This document shows positions 1 to 7,898 of a DNA stretch of 64,000 nucleotides, piece by piece. Numbering within the stretch: the stretch's first letter is position 1; each line of letters starts with the position of its first letter. The position numbers and the translations under genes were made by a program. A model generated the notes under the pieces. That model ran no database searches and was not told the origin of the DNA. It saw nothing but the letters and a program-made list of their open reading frames with translations. The stretch comes from Streptomyces caelestis. Lineage in GTDB: Bacteria > Actinomycetota > Actinomycetes > Streptomycetales > Streptomycetaceae. The DNA lies in the NCBI RefSeq assembly GCF_014205255.1, contig NZ_JACHNE010000001.1, forward strand, positions 1,240,001 through 1,304,000, read 5' to 3'.

Positions 1-1
1 G

Positions 2-361
2 CCGGGCTGGTACTACGCGCCGACCGTCCTCGCCGGCATCACCCGGGAGATGCGCATCCACCGGGAGGAGGCGTTCGGACCGGTCGCCACGCTGTACCGG
101 GCGGCCGACCTGGACGAGGCCGTACTGATCGCGAACGACTCGCCGTTCGGACTGAGTTCCAACGTGTGGACGCGGGACGAGGCCGAGGTGGACCGGTTCG
201 TCCGGGACCTGGAGGCGGGCGGTGTGTACGTCAACGGGATGACGGCCTCGCATCCGGCATTCCCGTTCGGCGGAGTGAAGCGGTCCGGGTACGGGCGTGA
301 GCTGTCCGGGCACGGAATCCGCGAGTTCTGCAACATCACGACCGTTTGGCACGGTGCGTGA
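2..361 (+). CDS. Aldehyde dehydrogenase, C-terminal part (succinate-semialdehyde type)
   Basis: This is the last 119 codons of an NAD(P)-dependent aldehyde dehydrogenase whose 5' part lies outside the window. The reading frame is open from base 2. It shows the family's C-terminal landmarks: the EEAFGPV block that contacts the cofactor (about residues 23-29 of the fragment), NDSPFGLSSNVWT, and the FGGVKRSGYGREL signature with GIREFCN near the end. These match succinate-semialdehyde or related aliphatic aldehyde dehydrogenases, which oxidise an aldehyde to the acid in the cytoplasm. The catalytic Cys and Glu would be upstream and cannot be checked. The exact substrate is not decidable from this piece. 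A small gene follows 25 bases downstream on the same strand. Confidence 0.9.
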   Translation, partial: PGWYYAPTVLAGITREMRIHREEAFGPVATLYRAADLDEAVLIANDSPFGLSSNVWTRDEAEVDRFVRDLEAGGVYVNGMTASHPAFPFGGVKRSGYGRELSGHGIREFCNITTVWHGA

Positions 362-386
362 GTGTTGCGGGGCTACGATCCCGTCT

Positions 387-623
387 GTGAACCGCGAAGT
401 GACTCTGCCTTTGATCGTCGACGACCGCGGGACCTTGCAGGTGGCTGCGGCCGATGTCAGCAAGCTGTTGCGGACGGTGGGGGGTCGGTGGGTGCGGCTG
501 GTGGAGGCCGGGGAGTCGGGGCTCGACGAGGATACGGTCGCCGAGTTGGCCATTGAGCTGGCGAAACTGGCCGATCGTATTGATGTGGCGTGTATCGCGC
601 ACAGCAGTGGGGGTGCGACGTAG
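387..623 (+). CDS. Small conserved actinobacterial protein (DUF6213-like)
   Basis: A 78-residue acidic protein starting at GTG, 25 bases after the aldehyde dehydrogenase stop and likely on the same transcript. It begins NREVTLPLIVDDRGTLQV, which reads as a short beta-hairpin module. A second block, TVGGRWVRLVEAGESGLD, and a helical, Leu/Ala-rich end follow. There is no signal peptide or membrane segment. I recall this family as DUF6213, found widely in Streptomyces, but I cannot verify the number, and no function is known to me. An upstream ATG in the same frame (position 297) would overlap the dehydrogenase by 65 bases and is less likely. The hairpin repeat at 634-700 probably terminates this transcript. 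Confidence 0.7.
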   Translation: MNREVTLPLIVDDRGTLQVAAADVSKLLRTVGGRWVRLVEAGESGLDEDTVAELAIELAKLADRIDVACIAHSSGGAT

Positions 624-633
624 TCGCGGCGTG

Positions 634-700
634 TGCGGGTGTGTTGTGGCTGGCCGCGCCCACACGGCGGAGCCGCCGTTCGACACAGCCCCGCGCCCCT
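634..700. repeat. Dispersed Streptomyces hairpin repeat, copy A (bidirectional terminator)
   Basis: This copy lies between the convergent ends of the small gene at 387-623 and the TenA-like gene, whose stop codon it reaches. Its core is the hairpin ACGGCGG-AG-CCGCCGT at 664-679, flanked by GTGGCTGGCCGCGCCCAC and by CACAGCCCCGCGCCCC. Closely similar blocks occur at 3803-3853 and, inverted, at 59420-59487, each also between two 3' ends. I infer a transcription terminator that works in both directions. Confidence 0.7.
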
Positions 701-1367
701 AAGAGGGCGGGTCCCCCAGCGTGGACCAGAACATCGCCTCGTATACCTGAAGCAGGCGGCCGTGTTCATGTGCTCGTTTCTCGTCGAGGCGCCCGGCGTC
801 CAGAGCCGCCTGCACCGCTGCCGTCGCCAGCGTGTCCAGCTCGGGTGACGGCTCCGCGAAGAAGTCGAAGAAGGCGCACGCCTCCTCCGTGAAGCCGTAA
901 TGGGCACGCAGGGCCTCGGCGATCGTCGCGCAATAGCCGCCCCACGCGGAGAAGTTGGCGGTCAGGGCCAGGACGACGTCCGCCGGTGAGGCGTTGAGGG
1001 CCAGCCAGGCGACGTACGCGGGGTAGGCCTGGCAACCAGGAAGCGGCTCGTACGACGCCTCCCCCGCCTCGTCCACACCGCACGCTCGCGCAAAGGCCAC
1101 CAGTCGCTCACCGGCCAGCACCTCGCCCTCCGCGAGCGTGATGAAGAAGGCCGCGGCCTCCGGGTCCCTCACGCGGGAGCGCTCCGCCAGATGTTCGAAC
1201 GCCCGGCGGTCCGCCGGGATCACCCACGTCTGTTCCAGGGCGAGGGCGGCGAGCGTGGTCAGGGGTGCCGTGCCGTCGGCGATCCGGGGGACCAAGGCGT
1301 TGGACCGTGGGTCCGGAGCGAGGTTCGCGGTGGTCGTCGTCAGCAGGTCCCGGGCCGGGTGCCTCAT
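699..1367 (-). CDS. TenA/THI-4-like all-helical protein
   Basis: A 222-residue protein of the TenA (heme-oxygenase-like fold) group. Recognisable features are the early helix with ALEQTWVIPADRRAF, a middle helix FFITLAEGEVLAGERLVAFARACG, the aromatic stretch NFSAWGGYCATIAEAL (about residues 139-154), and the closing helix LLQVYEAMFWST. Bacillus TenA is a thiaminase II. Here the usual Pro-Cys of the active-site helix is not seen in that form, so thiaminase activity is uncertain and the protein may be one of the non-thiamine members often annotated as regulators. The ATG at 1367 is preceded by GGAGG at a good distance, so I reject a longer N-terminus. Three phased palindromes lie about 100-140 bases upstream. 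Confidence 0.75.
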   Translation of the reverse strand: MRHPARDLLTTTTANLAPDPRSNALVPRIADGTAPLTTLAALALEQTWVIPADRRAFEHLAERSRVRDPEAAAFFITLAEGEVLAGERLVAFARACGVDEAGEASYEPLPGCQAYPAYVAWLALNASPADVVLALTANFSAWGGYCATIAEALRAHYGFTEEACAFFDFFAEPSPELDTLATAAVQAALDAGRLDEKRAHEHGRLLQVYEAMFWSTLGDPPS

Positions 1368-1463
1368 CGCGTCCTCCGTCGTGGGGGTGTGGACACGAGC
1401 CTGGCACGGCGTCCCCGACCCGGGATAGTCCGACGCGAGATCGGCGCCCCACCGGGTGATCGT

Positions 1464-1510
1464 GGGTGGACCACCCTCCGAGGTGAACCACCTTCTGAGG
1501 TGGACCACCT
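1464..1510. promoter_or_regulatory. Three 13-bp palindromes phased every 17 bp
   Basis: GGGTGGACCACCC (1464-1476), AGGTGAACCACCT (1481-1493) and AGGTGGACCACCT (1498-1510) start exactly 17 bases apart. Copies 1 and 3 are perfect palindromes around a central A; copy 2 has one substitution. The array sits upstream of the TenA-like gene (start at 1367) and next to a decayed cupin fragment. It looks like a cooperative operator, but no regulator gene is adjacent. Confidence 0.6.
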
Positions 1511-1541
1511 TCTGACCGGGGGCGAAAGCGGGCACGGTCCA

Positions 1542-1690
1542 TGGCGACTTCGTGCGGACCCTCGGTGTCCGTTCCCGACGGACGCGCCCGCGAGGATGTT
1601 CTTCCAGGCGAGCCCGCCGCCGGACCACGAGCGTTACTTCGAGGAACTGCCGGAGATCCCCGCAACGAGGCCCCGCCGCGGGTCAAGGCC
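1542..1690 (+). pseudogene. Remnant of a cupin-domain gene
   Basis: In the frame containing the ATG at 1596 there is a short stretch reading PTDAPARMFFQASPPPDHER followed by YFEELPEI. This strongly resembles the last beta-strand and C-terminal helix of small cupin proteins (typically PARML..SPPGHERYFEEL). There is no N-terminal cupin barrel, and the frame downstream turns into Arg/Pro-rich sequence without family likeness. I infer a degraded gene end, lying between the palindrome array and the acyl-CoA dehydrogenase gene. The rest of the 364-base gap 1368-1731 holds only the palindromes and presumably the TenA-like gene's promoter. The match is by eye only. Confidence 0.4.
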
Positions 1691-1731
1691 GGCTTCCACT
1701 CCGCCGTCCCTTCGGCGAGGCCAGGCCCCGG

Positions 1732-2958
1732 TTACCGGATCGTCATGCCCGACAGCGTCCGCGCGATCACCAGGCGCTGGATCTCGCTGGTGCCTTCGAA
1801 GATCGTGTAGATCGCCGCGTCCCGGTGCATCCGCTCCACCGGGTACTCCCGCGTGTAGCCGTTACCGCCCAGGATCTGGATCGCCTGGGCGGTGACCTTC
1901 TTGGCCGTCTCGCTCGCGAACAGCTTGGACATCGAGCCCTCGGCCGCCGTGAACGGCTTGCCGTTGACCGCCATCCAGGAGGCGCGCCAGACGAGGAGCC
2001 GGGCCGCGTCGATGGACGTGCGCATGTCCGCGAGCTGGAACGCCACGCCCTGGTTGTCGATGACCGGCCGGCCGAACTGCTCCCGCGTCTTGGCGTAGTC
2101 GAGGGCGACCTCGTACGCGGCCCGGGCGGTACCGACCGCCATGGCCCCGACCGCCGGGCGCGACGCCTCGAACGTGGCCATCGCCGCGTTCTTCACGCGC
2201 TCCCCGCCCTGCTTGGCCTTCTCCCGCGCCCGGGCGAGCCGCTCGTCCAGCTTCTCCTTGCCGCCGAGCAGGCAGGAGCCGGGAACGCGCACGTTGTCCA
2301 GGACGACCTCGGCGGTGTGCGAGGCACGGATGCCGTGCTTCTTGAACTTCTGGCCCTGGGACAGCCCCTCGGTGCCCGGCGGGATGATGAAGGAGGCGTG
2401 CCCCTTGGAGCCGAGCTCCGCGTCGACCACCGCGACCACGACATGGACGTTGGCGATACCGCCGTTGGTCGCCCAGGTCTTGGTGCCGTTGATCACCCAC
2501 TCGTCCTTGGCCTCGTCGTAGACGGCCCGGGTGCGCATGGAGGCCACGTCGGAGCCGGCGTCGGGCTCGGAGGAGCAGAAGGCGGCGACCTTGACATCAT
2601 TGGCGTCGCCGTACATCTGCGGGATCCAGGTGCCGATCTGCTCCTCGGTGCCGTTGGCGAGGACGCCGACGGCGGCGAGACCGGTGCCGACGATGGACAG
2701 GGCGATGCCCGCGTCGCCCCAGAACAGCTCCTCCATCGCCATGGGTATGCCGAGGCCGGTGGGGTCGAAGTACTGCTGGGCGTAGAAGTCCAGGGAGTAG
2801 ATGCCGACCTTGGCGGCCTCCTGGATGACCGGCCAGGGAGTCTCCTCACGCTCGTCCCATTCGGCGGCCGCGGGGCGGATCACATCGGCGGCGAAGCCGT
2901 GCAGCCAGTCGCGGACCTCCTTCTGTTCGTCGTTGAGCTCCATGGTGAACTCGGCCAT
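1732..2958 (-). CDS. Acyl-CoA dehydrogenase
   Basis: A 408-residue FAD flavoenzyme that introduces the alpha,beta double bond into an acyl-CoA (beta-oxidation or branched-chain breakdown), passing electrons to ETF. The three-part fold is visible: a helical N-domain from [12 protein letters not shown], the beta-domain with [19 protein letters not shown] and [14 protein letters not shown], and the C-domain with [33 protein letters not shown] and IFEGTSEIQ, which holds the likely catalytic Glu. I start at the ATG at 2958 because GGAGGGG lies seven bases before it; an in-frame ATG seven codons earlier lacks this. It is divergent from a TetR regulator, and palindromes between the two suggest that this regulator controls it. 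Chain-length specificity cannot be read from the sequence. Confidence 0.93.
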   Translation of the reverse strand: MAEFTMELNDEQKEVRDWLHGFAADVIRPAAAEWDEREETPWPVIQEAAKVGIYSLDFYAQQYFDPTGLGIPMAMEELFWGDAGIALSIVGTGLAAVGVLANGTEEQIGTWIPQMYGDANDVKVAAFCSSEPDAGSDVASMRTRAVYDEAKDEWVINGTKTWATNGGIANVHVVVAVVDAELGSKGHASFIIPPGTEGLSQGQKFKKHGIRASHTAEVVLDNVRVPGSCLLGGKEKLDERLARAREKAKQGGERVKNAAMATFEASRPAVGAMAVGTARAAYEVALDYAKTREQFGRPVIDNQGVAFQLADMRTSIDAARLLVWRASWMAVNGKPFTAAEGSMSKLFASETAKKVTAQAIQILGGNGYTREYPVERMHRDAAIYTIFEGTSEIQRLVIARTLSGMTIR

Positions 2959-2986
2959 GTCGGTCCCCTCCAGCGGCACACGTGCA

Positions 2987-3016
2987 TGTTACTTGCGGTA
3001 ACACCAGTCTGTTACC
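2987..3016. promoter_or_regulatory. Operator-like palindromes between acyl-CoA dehydrogenase and TetR genes
   Basis: TGTTACTTGCGGTAACA (2987-3003) is a perfect palindrome with arms TGTTAC/GTAACA and a 5-base centre. A second copy of the half-site, GTTACCGG, starts at 3011. The position in the divergent intergenic region and the form (17-bp palindrome) fit a TetR-family operator that controls both genes. This is inferred. Confidence 0.65.
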
Positions 3017-3127
3017 GGTGGGTAGTCCGCGTCAACTCCTACCGACCGGTCGGCACTCGGTGTCCGGGGCATGTTTGAGTGTTAGTTTGCGCAGGCGTCA
3101 TCGAATCAGAACGGGTGGGGAGAGCAC

Positions 3128-3772
3128 ATGGACACCACGCAGCGGACCGACCAGCAACGGTCCGCCGACCGCCGACGGCGTGAGCTGCTGGAAGCCGCCG
3201 ACCGAGTGGTGCTGCGCGACGGTCCGCAGGCCTCGATGAACGCGATCGCCGCGGAAGCCGGTATCACCAAGCCGATTCTGTACCGGCACTTCGGCGACAA
3301 GGGCGGACTTTACGCGGCCCTTGCCAAGCGGCACACCGACGCGCTGCTGGATTCCCTGCGGGCGGCGCTGGACGCGCCGGCGGAGAGGCGGGAGCGGGTC
3401 GAGGCGACGCTGGACACGTACCTCGCGGCGATCGAGGCGCGGCCCCAGGTGTACCGGTTCCTGATGCATCCGGCGGAGGGCGGCCAGCCGGGGGATCCTG
3501 GGTTCGATGTCGGCAAGCACAGTGCGCCGTTGTTGCGGCGGATGGGCGAGGAACTCGCGCAGGTCATCGAGGAGCGGCTGGACCTCGGGCCGGGTGGACA
3601 GCAGCTGGCGCGGGTGTGGGGGCATGGGATCGTCGGCATGATGCATGCGGCAGGGGACTGGTGGCTGGGGGAACGGCCTTGTTCTCGTGCCGAGTTGGTG
3701 CGCAGTCTCGCTGATCTGTTGTGGGGACGCCTTGCGGCTGCGGGGGATCGGATGGGTGGGCCGGGGTTTTGA
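3128..3772 (+). CDS. TetR-family repressor, likely of the divergent acyl-CoA dehydrogenase
   Basis: A 214-residue regulator. The N-terminal helix-turn-helix is clear: RRRELLEAADRVVLRDGPQA, then IAAEAGITKPILYRHFGDKGGLY (about residues 40-62). The rest is the helical ligand-binding and dimer domain with the TetR_C-like stretch YRFLMHPAEGG and WGHGIVGMMHAAGDWW. A GGGGAG ribosome site precedes the ATG. Its location back to back with an acyl-CoA dehydrogenase, with palindromes in between, suggests a repressor of fatty-acyl metabolism that responds to an acyl-CoA, but the ligand is not visible in the sequence. The 3' end runs into the hairpin repeat at 3803-3853, shared with the convergent deformylase gene. 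Confidence 0.92.
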   Translation: MDTTQRTDQQRSADRRRRELLEAADRVVLRDGPQASMNAIAAEAGITKPILYRHFGDKGGLYAALAKRHTDALLDSLRAALDAPAERRERVEATLDTYLAAIEARPQVYRFLMHPAEGGQPGDPGFDVGKHSAPLLRRMGEELAQVIEERLDLGPGGQQLARVWGHGIVGMMHAAGDWWLGERPCSRAELVRSLADLLWGRLAAAGDRMGGPGF

Positions 3773-3802
3773 CGGTTGCGTTCCGTCTGACCGCCGGTGG
3801 GG

Positions 3803-3853
3803 CTTGTTCGCGCCCGCGCGGCGGAGCCGCGTGTCGAACACAGCCCCGCCCCC
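3803..3853. repeat. Dispersed hairpin repeat, copy B (bidirectional terminator)
   Basis: Contains CGCGGC-GGA-GCCGCG (3817-3831) followed by TGTCGAACACAGCCCCGCCCC, closely similar to copies A and C. It lies between the stop of the TetR gene (+) and the stop of the deformylase gene (-). The likely role is termination of both transcripts. Confidence 0.65.
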
Positions 3854-3867
3854 TGAGGTAGGAGCAG

Positions 3868-4407
3868 TCACGTACCCCAAGAGGCCCGAGCCACTTGCCG
3901 CATCAGTCTGCGGTGGCGCCAGCCCTTGAGGTGGTCCGCGTAGATGCGGCCCTCCAAGTGGTCGTACTCGTGCTGCAGGCAGCGGGCGAAGAAGCCCGAG
4001 CCGTGCACCGTGACCGGGTCGCCGGTCATCGTGAAGCCCTCGACCACCGCGTGGTCGTAACGCTCCGTGCCCGCTTCCAGGCCCGGTAGGGACAGACAGC
4101 CCTCCGGGCCCCGGATCACCACTCCGTCCGCCTCGACCAGGCACGGGTTGACCACGTGGCCCAGGTGCCGGACGTCCTCGTCGTCGGGGCAGTCGTAGAC
4201 GAAGACCCGCAGCGGCTCGCCGATCTGGTTGGCGGCGAGGCCGACGCCCTGGGCGGCGTACATGGTCGCGAACAAGTCCTCGACGAGGCGGGCCAGTTCG
4301 GGGCCGAAGTCGGTGACCTCAGCGCAGGGTGTGTGCAGGAGGGGGTCGCCGTGCAGGGTGAGGGGTCTCACGTGGCCGTGGGCGCCGGGGATGGAGCTGT
4401 TTCGCAT
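3868..4407 (-). CDS. def: Peptide deformylase
   Basis: A 179-residue metallo-hydrolase that removes the formyl group from the initiator methionine of nascent proteins. All three active-site motifs are present: GVGLAANQIG (motif I), EGCLSLPG (motif II, metal-binding Cys) and QHEYDHLEG (motif III, HExxH with both His ligands and the catalytic Glu). The C-terminus LKGWRHRRLMRQV is short and basic. The start is taken at the ATG at 4407, giving the usual length; an upstream in-frame ATG at 4509 would add an unlike extension. Streptomyces carry several def genes, so this may be a secondary copy. It is divergent from murT, with 159 bases between the starts. Confidence 0.93.
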   Translation of the reverse strand: MRNSSIPGAHGHVRPLTLHGDPLLHTPCAEVTDFGPELARLVEDLFATMYAAQGVGLAANQIGEPLRVFVYDCPDDEDVRHLGHVVNPCLVEADGVVIRGPEGCLSLPGLEAGTERYDHAVVEGFTMTGDPVTVHGSGFFARCLQHEYDHLEGRIYADHLKGWRHRRLMRQVARASWGT

Positions 4408-4566
4408 GGCGGCAAGAGTAAGGTCCCTGTCATTCCGCGCCTTCCGCACGAGTTCACCACAGTGCCGCGGTACGGGAGTGCTAATGGATCTCGATAGGCT
4501 GAGGTCCACACCACGTGGCCGTCAGGCTTCAAGGCGCGGCGCGTACGCAAGGAGGATCGAGAACTG

Positions 4567-5805
4567 ATGGCAGGCAACTCGGACCCGCTCTCGCCGCGGG
4601 CCAAGCTGGCCGTGACCGCGGGCAAGGCGGTCGCGGCGGCATCCCGCGCCGCGGGGCGCGGCAGCGGTTCGGTGATCGGCGGCCGGGTGGCGCTCAAGCT
4701 CGACCCCGACCTCCTCGCCCGGCTCGCCCAGAACCTGGACGTGATCCTGGTCTCCGCGACGAACGGCAAGACCACGACCACCCGGCTCATCGCCGAGGCC
4801 CTGCGCGCCGCGGGGCCGGTCGTCTCCAACGCGCTCGGCGCCAACATGCCGGCCGGGATCACCTCGGCGCTCGCGGGCAGCTCGGACGCCCGGTACGGCG
4901 TCATCGAGGTCGACGAGAAGTATCTCGCCGGCGTCGCCCGGGACACCGCCCCGAAGTGCATCGCACTGCTCAACCTCTCACGCGACCAGCTCGACCGCGC
5001 CGCCGAGACCCGCATGCTCGCCGAGAACTGGCGGGAGGGACTCGCCGGTTCCAAGGCCGTGGTCGTGGCCAACTGCGACGACCCGCTGGTGGTGTGGGCG
5101 GCGTCCTCCTCCCCCAATGTGATCTGGGTCGCGGCCGGGCAGATGTGGAAGGACGACGCCTGGTCCTGCCCGTCGTGCGGTGGCGTGATGCAGCGCCCGG
5201 GCGACGACTGGTTCTGCGGTGAGTGCGGTTTCCGCCGTCCGACGCCGAGCTGGGCGCTCTCCGTCGACCACGTCCTCGACCCGCACGGCTCGGCCTGGCC
5301 GATCCACCTCCAGCTGCCGGGCCGCGCCAACAAGGCCAACGCCGCCTCCTCGGCCGCCGTCGCCGCCGTGTTCGGGGTGCCGCCGCAGGTCGCGCTGGAG
5401 CGCATGTACCAGGTGCAGGCGGTGGCCGGGCGCTACGACGTCGTCCAGTTCCAGGGCCGTGACCTGCGACTGCTGCTCGCGAAGAACCCGGCCGGCTGGC
5501 TGGAGACGTTCTCCCTGATCGACCCGCCGCCCGCCCCGGTCATCCTCTCCGTGAACGCCCGTGGCGCCGACGGCACCGACACCTCCTGGCTGTGGGACGT
5601 CGACTACACGCGCCTGACGGGCCACCCGATCTGCGTCGTCGGCGACCGGCGGCTGGACCTCGCGGTGCGCCTGGAAGTCGCCGACCAGCACTTCCAGGTC
5701 TACGAGAACCTCGACCAGGCCGTGGCGGCGTGCCCGCCGGGCCGGATCGAGGTCATCGCGAACTACACGGCGTTCCAGGACCTGCGCCGCCGGGTCGGCA
5801 ACTGA
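4567..5805 (+). CDS. murT: Lipid II isoglutaminyl synthase, Mur-ligase subunit MurT
   Basis: A 412-residue Mur-ligase-like protein. With GatD it forms the enzyme that amidates the alpha-carboxyl of D-Glu in lipid II, a cell-wall maturation step at the inner face of the membrane. Visible features are the ATP-binding loop SATNGKTTTTRL (about residues 62-73), ALGANMPAG, the Mur-ligase central domain with LNLSRDQLDR, a four-Cys ribbon CPSCG...CGECG (about residues 202-224) typical of MurT, and the DUF1727 C-domain with WLWDVDYTRL. GGAGG lies in front of the ATG. It is followed 23 bases downstream by gatD, the expected partner, and both are almost certainly co-transcribed. Confidence 0.95.
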   Translation: MAGNSDPLSPRAKLAVTAGKAVAAASRAAGRGSGSVIGGRVALKLDPDLLARLAQNLDVILVSATNGKTTTTRLIAEALRAAGPVVSNALGANMPAGITSALAGSSDARYGVIEVDEKYLAGVARDTAPKCIALLNLSRDQLDRAAETRMLAENWREGLAGSKAVVVANCDDPLVVWAASSSPNVIWVAAGQMWKDDAWSCPSCGGVMQRPGDDWFCGECGFRRPTPSWALSVDHVLDPHGSAWPIHLQLPGRANKANAASSAAVAAVFGVPPQVALERMYQVQAVAGRYDVVQFQGRDLRLLLAKNPAGWLETFSLIDPPPAPVILSVNARGADGTDTSWLWDVDYTRLTGHPICVVGDRRLDLAVRLEVADQHFQVYENLDQAVAACPPGRIEVIANYTAFQDLRRRVGN

Positions 5806-5828
5806 GCACGAGACGTCAGGGGACTTTT

Positions 5829-6557
5829 GTGAGCGACAACCAACTGCGCATCGTCTGGATCTATCCCGACCTGCTCAGCACCTACGGCGACCAGGGCAAC
5901 GTCCTCGTCGTGCAGCGCCGGGCCCAGCAGCGCGGCCTGGACGTGGCGCGGCTGGACGTGCGCAGCGACCAGCCGATCCCGACCTCCGGCGACATCTACC
6001 TGATCGGCGGCGGCGAGGACCGTCCGCAGCGGCTCGCGGCCGAGCGGCTGCGCCGGGACGGCGGACTGACCCGGGCCGTGGAGAACGGCGCCATCGTGTT
6101 CTCGGTGTGCGCCGGCTACCAGATCCTCGGGCACGAGTTCATCAACGACCTCGGACAGCGCGAGCCCGGCCTCGGCCTGCTGGACGTGGTGTCGGTGCGC
6201 GGCGAGGGCGCGCGGTGCGTCGGTGACGTGCTGGGCGACATCGACCCGCGCCTCGGCCTGCCCCCGCTGACCGGCTTCGAGAACCACCAGGGCGTCACCC
6301 ACCTCGGCCCCACCGCCCGCCCGCTCGCCCGGGTGCGCTTCGGCAACGGCAACGGCACGGGCGACGGCACGGAGGGCGCGTTCAACGACACCGTGTTCGG
6401 CACGTACATGCACGGCCCGGTGCTCGCGCGCAACCCGCTGATCGCGGACCTGCTGCTGAAGCTGGCGCTCGACGTCAACGCGCTGCCGCCGACGGACGAC
6501 CGCTGGTACGAGGCACTTCGCAACGAGCGCATCGCGGCTGCTCAGCAGCCTGCCTAG
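5829..6557 (+). CDS. gatD: Lipid II isoglutaminyl synthase, glutaminase subunit GatD
   Basis: A 242-residue class I glutamine amidotransferase of the CobB/CobQ-like type that hydrolyses glutamine and feeds ammonia to MurT. The nucleophile Cys lies in FSVCAGYQILG (about residues 91-101) and the catalytic His in GTYMHGPVL (about residue 190). The start SDNQLRIVWIYPDLLSTYGDQGN is typical of the family. I use the GTG at 5829, placed just after murT. A perfect 12-bp inverted repeat that overlaps the stop codon forms the likely terminator, so the operon is only these two genes. Confidence 0.95.
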   Translation: MSDNQLRIVWIYPDLLSTYGDQGNVLVVQRRAQQRGLDVARLDVRSDQPIPTSGDIYLIGGGEDRPQRLAAERLRRDGGLTRAVENGAIVFSVCAGYQILGHEFINDLGQREPGLGLLDVVSVRGEGARCVGDVLGDIDPRLGLPPLTGFENHQGVTHLGPTARPLARVRFGNGNGTGDGTEGAFNDTVFGTYMHGPVLARNPLIADLLLKLALDVNALPPTDDRWYEALRNERIAAAQQPA

Positions 6558-6586
6558 ACCTGCTGAGCAGCGTGCGGGGAGCACGC
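6537..6586 (+). terminator. Terminator after murT-gatD
   Basis: GCTGCTCAGCAG (6537-6548) pairs perfectly with CTGCTGAGCAGC (6560-6571); the left arm is inside the last gatD codons. A second hairpin, GCGTGC-GGGGA-GCACGC, follows at 6570-6586. There is no U-run, as usual in Streptomyces. The remaining bases to 6756 show no gene and presumably hold the pfkA promoter. Confidence 0.65.
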
Positions 6587-6756
6587 GTCAACCTGCTGGT
6601 CAACGGCCCGTATGACGGCGCATCCGCACAGGTGAGCGGGGTCGTCCAGCAGGCGGACGCGTGCTTCGGTCCGGCCCCTCGATGCCGCTAGGGTGGCGGG
6701 GATTCGAGCCGGACAACGTGGTCCGGTCCCGGCCCACGTCGATAAGGTTTCGGGCT

Positions 6757-7782
6757 ATGCGCATTGGTGTCCTCACGTCCGGCGGCGACTGCCCCGGCCT
6801 GAACGCCGTCATCCGGTCCGTCGTGCACCGCGCCGTCGCCGACCACGGCGACGAGGTCATCGGCTTCCGGGACGGCTGGAAGGGCCTTCTGGAGTGCGAC
6901 TACCTCAAGCTCGACCTCGACGCGGTGGGTGGCATCCTCGCCCGCGGCGGCACGATCCTCGGCTCCTCCCGGGTCCGTCCCGAGCACCTGCGGGACGGCG
7001 TGGAGCGGGCCAAGGGGCACGTCGGGGAACTCGGGCTCGACGCGATCATCCCCATCGGCGGCGAGGGCACGCTCAAGGCCGCCCGGCTGCTGTCCGACAA
7101 CGGCCTGCCGATCGTCGGCGTGCCGAAGACCATCGACAACGACATCGCGGTCACGGACGTCACCTTCGGCTTCGACACGGCCGTGGGGGTGGCGACCGAG
7201 GCCCTCGACCGGCTGAAGACCACCGCCGAGTCCCACCAGCGCGTGCTGATCGTGGAGGTCATGGGCCGGCACACCGGCTGGATCGCGCTGCACTCCGGCA
7301 TGGCGGCCGGCGCGCACGCCATCGTCGTCCCCGAGCGTCCCTTCGACGTCGACGAGCTGACCCGCAAGGTGGGTGAGCGGTTCGAGGCGGGCAAGCGCTT
7401 CGCCATCGTCGTCGCGGCGGAGGGGGCCAAGCCGAAGTCCGGGACCATGGAGTTCGACGAGGGCGGCAAGGACATCTACGGGCACGAGCGGTTCGCCGGG
7501 ATCGCCCGTCAGCTGTCGGTGGAGCTGGAAGGGCGGCTGGGGAAGGAAGCCCGGCCGGTGATTCTCGGGCATGTGCAGCGGGGTGGGACTCCGACCGCCT
7601 ATGACCGGGTGCTCGCCACGCGGTTCGGATGGCATGCGGTGGAGGCCGTGCACCGGGGCGAGTTCGGGCGGATGACCGCGCTGCGCGGGACCGACATAGT
7701 GATGGTGTCGTTGGCCGAGGCCGTGGAGACGCTGAAGACGGTGCCGGATGAGCGGTACGCCGAGGCGGAGTGCGTCCTCTGA
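6757..7782 (+). CDS. pfkA: 6-phosphofructokinase (ATP type)
   Basis: A 341-residue group III phosphofructokinase that phosphorylates fructose 6-phosphate in glycolysis. Signatures are GVLTSGGDCPGLNAVIR at the N-terminus, PIGGEGTLKAA (about residues 95-105), PKTIDNDI with the substrate-binding residues, and MGRHTGWIAL. The residue after Glu in GGEGT is Gly, as in ATP-dependent enzymes, whereas pyrophosphate-dependent ones have Asp there; this is established for the family. The ATG at 6757 opens the canonical MRIGVLTSGGD start, and an ATG 32 codons earlier is rejected. Streptomyces usually hold more than one pfkA. The gene stands alone and ends in a strong hairpin. Confidence 0.95.
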   Translation: MRIGVLTSGGDCPGLNAVIRSVVHRAVADHGDEVIGFRDGWKGLLECDYLKLDLDAVGGILARGGTILGSSRVRPEHLRDGVERAKGHVGELGLDAIIPIGGEGTLKAARLLSDNGLPIVGVPKTIDNDIAVTDVTFGFDTAVGVATEALDRLKTTAESHQRVLIVEVMGRHTGWIALHSGMAAGAHAIVVPERPFDVDELTRKVGERFEAGKRFAIVVAAEGAKPKSGTMEFDEGGKDIYGHERFAGIARQLSVELEGRLGKEARPVILGHVQRGGTPTAYDRVLATRFGWHAVEAVHRGEFGRMTALRGTDIVMVSLAEAVETLKTVPDERYAEAECVL

Positions 7783-7808
7783 GGTCCCCGCGCCGCTGAG
7801 CACGTCTT

Positions 7809-7842
7809 ACCGCCCCCGGTCACGTGTGTGACCGGGGGCGGT
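7809..7842 (+). terminator. Strong terminator hairpin after pfkA
   Basis: A perfect 15-bp inverted repeat, ACCGCCCCCGGTCAC (7809-7823) and GTGACCGGGGGCGGT (7828-7842), with a 4-base loop, 26 bases after the pfkA stop. Confidence 0.85.
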
Positions 7843-7898
7843 TCTACTCTTGGGGCGGACAGATTGCTGCACACCCCCACGAAACAGGAGCCGGCGGA

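Noticed and set aside
697..1895. Long + strand reading frames such as 1191-1895 and 1552-3078
   Set aside because: They are mirror frames of the TenA-like and acyl-CoA dehydrogenase genes, Arg/Gly-rich and without family likeness, apart from the short cupin-like piece reported.
6757..7782. Pyrophosphate-dependent phosphofructokinase
   Set aside because: The residue that distinguishes the types is Gly in GGEGT, as in ATP-dependent enzymes.
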